Position numbers and translations under genes: made by a program. From assembly GCA_022545625.1 (NCBI GenBank), contig JACZQS010000005.1, positions 1 through 21,380 on the forward strand: DNA of 21,380 nucleotides, written 5' to 3'. Of the stretch, positions 14,614 to 21,380 are shown one piece after another. The notes beneath the pieces are model-generated. The model saw only the letters and a program-made list of their open reading frames with translations, had not been told where the DNA came from and ran no database searches. Numbering within the stretch: the first letter of the stretch is position 1; every line of letters begins with the position of its first letter. The stretch comes from Pseudomonadota bacterium (GTDB taxonomy: Bacteria > Pseudomonadota > Gammaproteobacteria > GCA-001735895).

Positions 14614-15623
14614 TAAGAAATTTATATCTAGCCTCGGTGCTAATTATTATCGGCGGTTTATTCAGTCTGTCGGCGAACGCCGCAGAGACTGTTGAACTGA
14701 CCCCCTCTTCCAGGGTCATCTTGCATGTGGATCCGGGTATGTCGATAGACCAGATAGTGCGAAAAATCTATCCAGCCGAAGTCGAACTGTGGCTCGATAT
14801 CAAAAAGAAATTAATTGAGTTGAATCCATATTCATTTCATCCTAATTCGAGCCGACTGGTAGCGGGTTCGCGGCTTAAACTGGTCGAAATCAAGCGCATA
14901 GCTGCATCGGAGATAACTAAAAAAAGTAAAGTCGGATATGTTGTACGCCAGCATGGCCCCGTCATAGTGCAGGATTTGAATGGCGAAACGCAGCAGCTCG
15001 AAATCAATTCTCCGATATACGAAGGTGACCGCATCACTACCGGTATCGATTCTACCGCGTTTATCGCAATGGACGATGGCGCTGAAATTTACCTGAAAGA
15101 AGATTCGGTTGTAAAAATCAGTACCTACATTATCACGTCAGGTTTTGGCAAGGATAGCAGTAGTATTATCGACCTGATAAAAGGTGGCCTGAGAAAATTA
15201 ACCGGCTCAATCGGTGCTAGTTCGCTGTCCAATTATCAGGTCAATACAGGCCTGGCAACGATCGGAATTCGTGGAACCGAGTACGTGATCAAGCTTTGTA
15301 GGCTCGATGACTGCAGTCAAACTGTTGGCCGCAATGATCCCGATGCCAAATTACATGCGGTGGTATTGGATGGAATTATCACCCTGACCAATGAAGAAGA
15401 TAAGCAAATTCTGATCGCGATCGGTGAATACGGAACAGCGTTTCGCGAGGAACTGGTTATTCTGGATGATGTAACGGTTCCCCCAGGACTGCTCAATTCC
15501 GAGGAATCCACACAGTATAATACGACCCAGCAGCAGATGGTAAAAACCGATGAGCCATCTACCCCCGGTATCAACGTTTGGGCCTGGATTATTGGTATTA
15601 TTCTGATCGTGGTCGGACTCTAA
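14610..15623 (+). CDS. Secreted FecR-domain protein with LysM-like N-terminus and C-terminal membrane anchor
   Basis: A 337-aa envelope protein starting at GTG. Residues 1-24 are a signal peptide (hydrophobic, ending ANA before AETVEL). Residues 35-95 look LysM/FimV-like (ILHVDPGMSIDQIVRKIYP ... LVAGSRLKL). Residues 107-265 fit a FecR domain: YEGDRITTG, AFIAMDDGAEIYL, ISTY, and the TGLATIGIRGTEY motif with a nearby cysteine pair (C230, C235). A hydrophobic segment at 322-337 is at the very C-terminus, so the bulk is likely periplasmic and tail-anchored. Classical FecR proteins pair with a sigma factor and have an N-terminal cytoplasmic part; this one has neither. It is coupled to the GAF gene upstream. 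Role in an envelope signal is inferred. Confidence 0.82.
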   Translation: MIRNLYLASVLIIIGGLFSLSANAAETVELTPSSRVILHVDPGMSIDQIVRKIYPAEVELWLDIKKKLIELNPYSFHPNSSRLVAGSRLKLVEIKRIAASEITKKSKVGYVVRQHGPVIVQDLNGETQQLEINSPIYEGDRITTGIDSTAFIAMDDGAEIYLKEDSVVKISTYIITSGFGKDSSSIIDLIKGGLRKLTGSIGASSLSNYQVNTGLATIGIRGTEYVIKLCRLDDCSQTVGRNDPDAKLHAVVLDGIITLTNEEDKQILIAIGEYGTAFREELVILDDVTVPPGLLNSEESTQYNTTQQQMVKTDEPSTPGINVWAWIIGIILIVVGL

Positions 15624-15660
15624 ACAAGTCCCGATATTAATCACTACCGGGTAAACCATC

Positions 15661-15680
15661 CAGGCAGGAATCCTGGCCTG
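15661..15680. terminator. Possible hairpin between the convergent FecR-type and FHA genes
   Basis: CAGGCAGG and CCTGGCCTG pair over eight base pairs with one bulged G and a 3-nt loop. It lies in the 132-bp gap between two convergent stops, where a shared terminator is expected. No T-run follows on either strand, so termination is doubtful. Confidence 0.3.
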
Positions 15681-15755
15681 ACCGTTGTTGCGTGGCTTAT
15701 GTTTAACAGTATTGAATCGGCGAAAGGAATGAGTGCTGCGGTTAGACCAGTTGCG

Positions 15756-16040
15756 TTAGTCGTCGGCTGTTCCGGCAGAAAATGCCCCGCCAGTTTCCAG
15801 CAGTTCTTTAACACTGTATTTTTGATTCCCCAGTACTAACATCTGGTTAAGCTGTACATAGCCCTCTTTGAAAGGCACCAGTCTTTTATTCTTAATCAGG
15901 AAAGTTCCATTAGTGGAATCCAGATCTCGTAAATATACCTCACCATTGATGATTTCGATCTCAGCATGTTGCTTGCTGACGGTCGGATCATTAATTTTAA
16001 TATGACCTTCTCGCCCGATAGTAAAGATACGATTTTCCAA
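15756..16040 (-). CDS. Small FHA-domain protein
   Basis: A 94-aa protein made almost wholly of one forkhead-associated domain, which binds phosphothreonine peptides. The diagnostic residues are all present: G9-R10 (TIGREG), S22 and H25 (VSKQHAEIE), and N44-G45 (DSTNGTF). The start is TTG at 16040: a stop codon lies directly upstream in frame, and AAGGA lies ten bases before the TTG, so this start is well supported. No Ser/Thr kinase is in the window to provide its phosphorylated partner. It is convergent with the FecR-type gene and follows folA on the same strand after 83 nt; TATAAA at 16091-16096 may be part of a weak promoter. Confidence 0.87.
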   Translation of the reverse strand: MENRIFTIGREGHIKINDPTVSKQHAEIEIINGEVYLRDLDSTNGTFLIKNKRLVPFKEGYVQLNQMLVLGNQKYSVKELLETGGAFSAGTADD

Positions 16041-16123
16041 TTATGTAAATTCCTTGCTAGTATTCTCGTCCATTTAAGGGCAACAGTATTTTTATAGAGC
16101 AGCTTATTTTAACTTAATATTGG

Positions 16124-16621
16124 CTACAATACTCGCATGTATTTTAGAAAAGAATAAGCGAATGGGTTTTTCTCATCGCGTTTATAATCATCCTGGGAAT
16201 TAATTTTCCAGTCTAATGGGTTAATTTCCGGAAACCAGGTATCACCGTTAAACTGATGGTGAACTAAAGTTAAATAAATGATATCGGCGCTATCGATAGT
16301 TTGCTCGTATAAACTTGCACCCCCGATCAGCATGACTTCTTCGCTATCGCCGACCCTGGATATCGCGTGATCGATACTGCTGGCAACTTCGCAATTGGGA
16401 GCTTCAAAACTGGCGTCGCGCGTTAGCACGATGTTTTTCCGTCCCGGGAGTGCTTTTCCTATCGATTCAAAGGTTTTTCTGCCCATGATGACTGGCTTGC
16501 CCATCGTGGTCCGTTTGAAAAATGCAAGGTCAGCGGGTAGATGCCAGGGGAGGGTATTGTTCATCCCAATCACCCGGTTACTGTCCATCGCGGTAATCAA
16601 TGATAGCAGGGGCCTACTCAT
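16124..16621 (-). CDS. folA: Dihydrofolate reductase
   Basis: NADPH-dependent reduction of dihydrofolate to tetrahydrofolate, needed after thymidylate synthesis; target of trimethoprim. With the ATG at 16621 it is 165 aa (E. coli 159). Motifs: ITAMDSNRVIGMNNTLPWHL, catalytic aspartate in LPADLAFFK, the NADPH-binding MGRKTFESIGKALPGRKN, and MLIGGASLYEQ. I chose this start over an upstream frame opening because a strong AGGGGGA lies just upstream and the protein then begins as the family does. It overlaps the rsmA stop by eight bases. folA directly after rsmA is unusual; apaG and apaH normally intervene. Confidence 0.95.
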   Translation of the reverse strand: MSRPLLSLITAMDSNRVIGMNNTLPWHLPADLAFFKRTTMGKPVIMGRKTFESIGKALPGRKNIVLTRDASFEAPNCEVASSIDHAISRVGDSEEVMLIGGASLYEQTIDSADIIYLTLVHHQFNGDTWFPEINPLDWKINSQDDYKRDEKNPFAYSFLKYMRVL

Positions 16622-17402
16622 CAGTTCCCCCTGGTGATACATGATTGGCCAGGCAGGCAAAGTCCTGCAGGGTTAAATTTTCAGCACGTAAGCGCCTGTC
16701 AATATTGCAGGCATCGAGGATCTCCGGGGATAGCATCGATTTCAGTGAATTGGAAATGGTTTTTCGACGTTGATTGAACGCAGTCCGCACTATCTCCGAA
16801 AATACTGTGAAATCCTTAGCGCTGACAATAGGTGCTTTATGCGGTGTCAACCTGATAACGGCAGAATCAACTTTGGGCGCCGGTGTGAAGCAAGTGGGCG
16901 CGACATCGAATAAATACTGGCAGTGGCAGAAATACTGAATCATCACTGACAAGCGACCATAATTTCGCGTACCCACGTTGGCAACAATGCGTCGGGCGAC
17001 TTCTTTTTGCAGCATAAAATGCATGTCCTGGATTTTTGTAATCGAGTCCATCAGATGAAACATCAACGGCGTAGATATATTGTAAGGCAGATTACCGACA
17101 ACTCTTAAACCCCCGATGCGCGACAAGCTGTCAAACTCAAAGGTCAAAATGTCAGCGTTAATCACTTTCAGTTGGCCGCCCTGAACCGCCTTTCGCTGTA
17201 AAACTGGAATCAGGTCCCGATCCAGCTCGACCACGGTTAATTGATCACAATAATTTAACAATGGCAGGGTTAAGGCTCTCCGTCCGGGGCCGATTTCGAG
17301 CAGATTGTCATCCAGGTTTGGGTCGATTGCTGTCAGGATTTTGTGGATAATATTCTTGTCATGCAAAAAATGCTGACCAAAGCGCTTACGAGCTCGGAGC
17401 AT
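16614..17402 (-). CDS. rsmA: 16S rRNA dimethyladenosine transferase
   Basis: Dimethylates two adjacent adenosines (A1518 and A1519, E. coli numbering) near the 3' end of 16S rRNA, using SAM, late in small-subunit assembly; loss gives kasugamycin resistance. The 262-aa protein has RFGQHFLHD near the N-terminus, SAM motif EIGPG (36-40), acidic E60 in VELD, and the catalytic NLPYNIS (104-110). After EIGPG the usual small residues are replaced by RRALT, a mild oddity unlikely to abolish function. It overlaps pdxA by 17 bases and folA by eight. Confidence 0.95.
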   Translation of the reverse strand: MLRARKRFGQHFLHDKNIIHKILTAIDPNLDDNLLEIGPGRRALTLPLLNYCDQLTVVELDRDLIPVLQRKAVQGGQLKVINADILTFEFDSLSRIGGLRVVGNLPYNISTPLMFHLMDSITKIQDMHFMLQKEVARRIVANVGTRNYGRLSVMIQYFCHCQYLFDVAPTCFTPAPKVDSAVIRLTPHKAPIVSAKDFTVFSEIVRTAFNQRRKTISNSLKSMLSPEILDACNIDRRLRAENLTLQDFACLANHVSPGGTDE

Positions 17403-18390
17403 TTTTCCTCACGCATTCGACCTGGAGTATTGCCGAGCTTATTGCCGACAACAGGCTACCTGCGTCGGCGTTGGAACTACCGGCCAGATCCAGTGCAGTA
17501 CCGTGATCCACCGAAGTACGGATGATCGGTAGCCCGAGCGTGGTATTGACTGCTCGATGAAATCCAGCATGTTTCAATACTGGTAGTCCCTGGTCATGGT
17601 ACATTGCCAGGACCACATCGGCATCGATCAAATTCTGTTGGGTGAATACCGTATCGGCCGGATACGGCCCACTGATATTCAGACCCCTATGTTGCATTTT
17701 TTCGATAGCGGGAGATATCAACTCTATTTCCTCACGCCCCAGGTACCCGGATTCCCCCGCGTGGGGATTGAGACCGCAGACCTTGATGTGGGGATGACGC
17801 AAGCCAAATTTCAATTCCAGGTCACGATTGAGAATTTCGAGAATTTGCATGATCAATTCGGTACTGATCGCCGCAGGTACCTGTCGTAAGGGTAAATGGG
17901 TGGTTACGAGTGCGACTCTAAGCTGATCGGCAGTCAATAACATGACCGGCTTGGCTTCGCCACACAGATTGGCGAGGAATTCGGTATGGCCGCTGAAGGC
18001 GGTACCTGCCCGGTTTATGACGTCCTTTTGCACCGGTGCAGTGACCATGGCATCAAATTCCTGTTTAACACAACCGTCGCATGCGCGCTTCAGCATTTCA
18101 AGCACATAACTGGCATTAGCTGTATTCGGGACCCCGGCTTCACAGGGTTCTGAGAGTGGAATATGTAATATCTCCAGTGCACCCGATTCAGGAGGGTCGC
18201 GATCAGACCGGTATTCGACAAACTCGCTACTCGCGTTCTGTGCTCTGCAACGAGACGCTATTAATTCCCGATCCCCGATAATTACCAGCCGTGCGGAAAA
18301 GGCATTTGGGTCAATATCATTGATAATATCAGGCCCAATGCCAGCCGGTTCCCCCGAAGTAATAGCGATAATTAGATTATGTCTGGGCAT
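17386..18390 (-). CDS. pdxA: 4-hydroxythreonine-4-phosphate dehydrogenase
   Basis: Oxidises 4-phosphohydroxy-L-threonine in the DXP-dependent route to pyridoxal phosphate. The 334-aa protein begins ITSGEPAGIGPDI, the family signature, and has the three metal-binding histidines: H135 (SGHTEFL), H210 (GLNPHAGE) and H265 (MYHDQGLPVLK). It overlaps surA by 14 bases and rsmA by 17, as expected in the conserved surA-pdxA-rsmA group. Confidence 0.96.
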   Translation of the reverse strand: MPRHNLIIAITSGEPAGIGPDIINDIDPNAFSARLVIIGDRELIASRCRAQNASSEFVEYRSDRDPPESGALEILHIPLSEPCEAGVPNTANASYVLEMLKRACDGCVKQEFDAMVTAPVQKDVINRAGTAFSGHTEFLANLCGEAKPVMLLTADQLRVALVTTHLPLRQVPAAISTELIMQILEILNRDLELKFGLRHPHIKVCGLNPHAGESGYLGREEIELISPAIEKMQHRGLNISGPYPADTVFTQQNLIDADVVLAMYHDQGLPVLKHAGFHRAVNTTLGLPIIRTSVDHGTALDLAGSSNADAGSLLSAISSAILQVECVRKNAPSS

Positions 18391-19660
18391 CGGGAAAAAC
18401 TACGTAAGCTTCGTCCCTGAGTCGCCGCGTCCATATATCAAAGGCCTCACGTTGTTTCCGCTGCAATAACTGGGATTCGATTTTCCTGCGTTTAGTCTCT
18501 TTTGTTTCATCGACAGTCCTGCGACCAGTTACCTCGACTATGTGCCAGCCGAACTGGGAACGAAATGGTTCGCTAATTTCACCGGGTCGCAATAATTTCG
18601 CGGCATTTTCGTATTCGATCACGGTGCCACCTGGATCCATCCAGCCGATGTCGCCACCATCAGCGCCGGAGGTGTAGTCGACTGAATGAAGGCGCGCCAG
18701 CTTGGCAAAATCACCGCCGGCCAGGATCTGGTCGCGTAGCTCGTCGAGGCGGCTTTTAGCATCCTCCTCGGAAATTAGATCGTTAGAACGTATCAGTATG
18801 TGGCGCGTTCTGGTTTGTTCCGTCAGGACTTGCTCGGCATCGCGGCGGTCTGTCAGAGAAACAATGTGAAATCCGCTGGGGCTACGAATCGGCCCGGCAT
18901 AATCTCCCGGTGTCATATCCTGAACGGCTTTGGAAAACAGGCTTGGCACCTCGGCCTTTTTTCGCCACCCCAGATCGCCTCCTTGCAGCGCGTTAGAGCC
19001 CGACGAAAATTCGTTAGCGAGCTGTTCAAACTGTCCTTCCTGGGCAAGACGATCCAAAATTGAATTGGCGGTTTGGAGGGCAGTATTTACCCGTTCCGGT
19101 GAAGCCGCGTCAGGCAGGGCAATCAAAATATGTGCCAGCCGATATTCGTATTCGATATTATCGCCACCAGTCCGGTGTATAAATTCATCAACTTCAGCTT
19201 TAGTCACCGGGGAGCTTCGTGCAGCATATTGTCGGCGCAGGGTATCAATTGTAACCTCCTTGCGTATGGTTGCGCGATATCCTTCATATTTAAATCCCTT
19301 GTTGATCAATGCTTGCCGGAAAGCAGCCAGGCTCATGCTGTTTTCACGGGCGATATTTTGCATTGCCTGGTTTAGCTGGCCATCGGTTATTTTTATACCT
19401 CGATTGCTCGCCTCCTGAAGCAGTACCGAGTCGTTAATCATTATTTCCAGCACCTGTCGATATAAGGTTCCTGGATCTGGCAAACTCCGGTTCGACCGTG
19501 CCAAATCGGTACTAACAAGTTCGATTCTGGATTCCAGTTCGCGTTTCGATATGACATCTTCATCGACGATTACAACGATTGCATCGATCAACTTTTGCTC
19601 ACCCAACGCAACTTGCAGATGGGATGTTAAAATCAAGAAAAATATTATTATACGGATCAT
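18377..19660 (-). CDS. surA: Periplasmic peptidyl-prolyl isomerase/chaperone SurA
   Basis: Periplasmic chaperone that escorts outer-membrane beta-barrel proteins, including LptD, to the BAM complex. The 427-aa protein has a signal peptide (residues 1-20, ending ALG), a SurA N-terminal chaperone domain (about 22-165), two parvulin domains (about 171-272 with YRLAHILIALPD, and 284-382 with TRHILIRSND), and a C-terminal helix that completes the core. Both parvulin repeats end in the expected GFHIV and GWHIVEV motifs. It starts 26 bases after lptD stops, and overlaps pdxA. Confidence 0.96.
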   Translation of the reverse strand: MIRIIIFFLILTSHLQVALGEQKLIDAIVVIVDEDVISKRELESRIELVSTDLARSNRSLPDPGTLYRQVLEIMINDSVLLQEASNRGIKITDGQLNQAMQNIARENSMSLAAFRQALINKGFKYEGYRATIRKEVTIDTLRRQYAARSSPVTKAEVDEFIHRTGGDNIEYEYRLAHILIALPDAASPERVNTALQTANSILDRLAQEGQFEQLANEFSSGSNALQGGDLGWRKKAEVPSLFSKAVQDMTPGDYAGPIRSPSGFHIVSLTDRRDAEQVLTEQTRTRHILIRSNDLISEEDAKSRLDELRDQILAGGDFAKLARLHSVDYTSGADGGDIGWMDPGGTVIEYENAAKLLRPGEISEPFRSQFGWHIVEVTGRRTVDETKETKRRKIESQLLQRKQREAFDIWTRRLRDEAYVVFPDAQT

Positions 19661-19686
19661 GGGCGATGTGCTGTGGTCTGTACTGA

Positions 19687-21380
19687 CTAAAACTGGGCCT
19701 GGTATCCAGGGATCGAATTCGTTAGCCTGGTATCGATATTCTGACCAACCTGGCCCAGACCCTTTAATGTCAATTCAATATATATTGTTCGATCAATTTC
19801 GATAAAATTATCGTCACTGGTTTGGCTGGCGAGTATTTTAAAGCCCCAGCAACAGGATTCATAGCTCAGGCCAAATAAATTTTCGACTGTTTCTTCGGTT
19901 CCTAATTTCACCAGGCCCGGTTCCAGCAGCGATTGATGGTACTTGGCCACTATGGTCCATCGGTCATTCAGAGGATAAGCCGCCGAGACCAGGTATTGTT
20001 CCAGCTCCTGATCGGTGAAAAAGTATTCGATATTGGCGGCGAAGCCCTGATCCTGGTAATTGATTGAGAGGTTCTTTTCTGACCAGGTCTTATCTGGTTG
20101 ACGCACAAGTTTTGAGGTTACTCTCCAGTTAGGACTGGGTGTCAGCGACACTTGCATGATTAAATTCGATTTAGAGTTTGTTGCAATCGTGTTATCGAGG
20201 CTCACCCGTCTGTCCTGTCGATAATGTATTTGTCCAAGTGCGAAGTTAAACAGTTCCTCTCCACTCCTTGTACTAATAATTCGCGAACCGATGGCCAGGG
20301 TAAACTGATCTGCATCGCCAATTCGGTCAAATCCACTAAATCGATTGGTTGCAAATAAATTGTTATAGGATTCTGATAGTTCTGCGGTATCAAAATCAGG
20401 AATAATACTTTGATCTTCAAACGGCGTATTCAGGTAAAACAGGCGCGGTTCCAGGGTCTGTATCCAGCCGCGCCTGGCGTTAAAGACACGCTCGAATATC
20501 ATGCCGGTATCCAGGCTGAGGGTCGGAATAGAGCGAGAGATGTTATGGTCATTCGGACTGTTATTGTCGAGTCGATATTCGGTCAACGCGTATTGCAGCT
20601 TTGGCTTGAAAAAATACCAGCTATCGGATTTTGACCAGGCAATAGACGGTGCTATGTGCAGTCGAGACCCGGTAACACTGCTGTCGCGATCGAAGCTAAC
20701 CCATTCATTGCGCAATTCAAACTGCAGCCCATTATCGAGTGGTTTGAACAGGCTGTTGAGCGTAAATCCTGGCAGGCGCTGATAGGGTTGGCTGGAAATG
20801 GGGATGGTCTGATCGAGCGTCTGGTAATCTTGCCACCTTAACCTGGTTTCCCACGATTGACTGCTATGGCTTATGGTTATGTGCCTTTCGAGGTAATCGA
20901 TGTCATCTCTTTCCGATGTGAGTGGTTCGAAATCGCTGAAATATGAATCATCGGAAACTTCCTGCAACAGGATATTGGCCTTTATGTTTAGACCCAGATC
21001 GGCCCTATGCTGCCATTTTTTGAGCCATCGAGTACTACTCGTCAAGTCGTCGTCCAGGTAAGACAGGTCTAGCTGCCCTTCCTGATTTTGGCTAAGGTAG
21101 CGGTTTTCGCTATTCCACTGCAGTCCTCGTTTGCTATACCAGGCAGGCGTAATAGTGGCATCGATGTTTGGCGCAATATTCCAGTAAAGCGGTACCGCGA
21201 TACTGCCTCCGCGCGTATCAGAATAGCTGATTAATGGGGTGAGCATACCCGACATTCGGCGATCATCGATCGGAAACATGATGTAGGGAAGGTAGAAAAA
21301 TGGGATTTCCTGAAAATAAATGGTGGCGTTTTTTGCCGTGCCGCGGCCGCTGTCTTGGTCGATATTGAATTCGCTTGCCT
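19687..21380 (-). CDS. lptD: LPS-assembly protein LptD, C-terminal part
   Basis: Outer-membrane barrel that, with LptE, inserts lipopolysaccharide into the outer leaflet. The frame is open from the window edge (first full codon at 21378), so the signal peptide and N-terminal domain are outside. The visible residues begin with ATIYFQEIPFFYLPYIMFPI and DRRMSG, the start of the barrel domain. Alternating beta strands follow, and the paired cysteines in YESCCWGFK near the C-terminus match the CC pair of E. coli LptD that forms disulphides with the N-terminal cysteines. Ends NSIPGYQAQF. First gene of the lptD-surA-pdxA-rsmA-folA run. Confidence 0.95.
   Translation of the reverse strand, partial: ASEFNIDQDSGRGTAKNATIYFQEIPFFYLPYIMFPIDDRRMSGMLTPLISYSDTRGGSIAVPLYWNIAPNIDATITPAWYSKRGLQWNSENRYLSQNQEGQLDLSYLDDDLTSSTRWLKKWQHRADLGLNIKANILLQEVSDDSYFSDFEPLTSERDDIDYLERHITISHSSQSWETRLRWQDYQTLDQTIPISSQPYQRLPGFTLNSLFKPLDNGLQFELRNEWVSFDRDSSVTGSRLHIAPSIAWSKSDSWYFFKPKLQYALTEYRLDNNSPNDHNISRSIPTLSLDTGMIFERVFNARRGWIQTLEPRLFYLNTPFEDQSIIPDFDTAELSESYNNLFATNRFSGFDRIGDADQFTLAIGSRIISTRSGEELFNFALGQIHYRQDRRVSLDNTIATNSKSNLIMQVSLTPSPNWRVTSKLVRQPDKTWSEKNLSINYQDQGFAANIEYFFTDQELEQYLVSAAYPLNDRWTIVAKYHQSLLEPGLVKLGTEETVENLFGLSYESCCWGFKILASQTSDDNFIEIDRTIYIELTLKGLGQVGQNIDTRLTNSIPGYQAQF

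Noticed and set aside
1..21380. CRISPR array, prophage, integron or toxin-antitoxin pair
   Set aside because: No regularly spaced repeats, integrase, attachment sites or toxin-like small gene pairs were seen in any part of the window.

Overview
The window is chromosomal DNA from a gammaproteobacterium. The evidence is the order ygfB-pepP-ubiH-ubiI-gcvT-gcvH, the zapA/6S RNA pair, and the lptD-surA-pdxA-rsmA cluster; all three are hallmark neighbourhoods of that class. The species cannot be named from the sequence. Departures from the Escherichia coli order suggest a lineage outside Enterobacterales. I see no phage, plasmid or CRISPR sequence.

Layout. (1) 1-1071: the 3' end of ilvA. (2) 1143-1900, minus strand: a small coiled-coil gene, zapA and 6S RNA, read from one promoter at about 1992-2019. 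(3) 2022-6293, plus strand: ygfB, pepP, ubiH and ubiI, tightly packed. (4) 6422-8051: a glycine riboswitch with a terminator that competes with it, then gcvT and gcvH; gcvP does not follow. (5) 8106-8468: dgkA, convergent with a DUF255/YyaL-type gene (8491-10527, minus). (6) 10610-12681, plus: lgt and thyA (overlapping), then apaG. (7) 12678-12983: a non-coding element of about 300 bp with 23-bp terminal inverted repeats, apparently a MITE, lying exactly between apaG and apaH. (8) 13019-13852: apaH. (9) 13913-16040: a possible signalling cassette of a GAF-domain protein, a LysM-like/FecR membrane protein overlapping it, and a convergent small FHA protein. (10) 16124-21380, minus: lptD (partial), surA, pdxA, rsmA and folA, with overlaps at the last three junctions.

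Functional links: ubiH and ubiI hydroxylate the ubiquinone ring; gcvT and gcvH form part of the glycine cleavage system and feed one-carbon units to folate; thyA and folA use and regenerate that folate; lptD and surA build the outer membrane; rsmA, pdxA, apaG and apaH are the usual companions of that cluster.

The most interesting points are the MITE-like element splitting apaG from apaH (removing it restores a 35-nt gap), the riboswitch whose 3' strand also forms one arm of a terminator, and the GAF + FecR + FHA cassette, for which I know no assigned function. All other genes are recognisable housekeeping genes.
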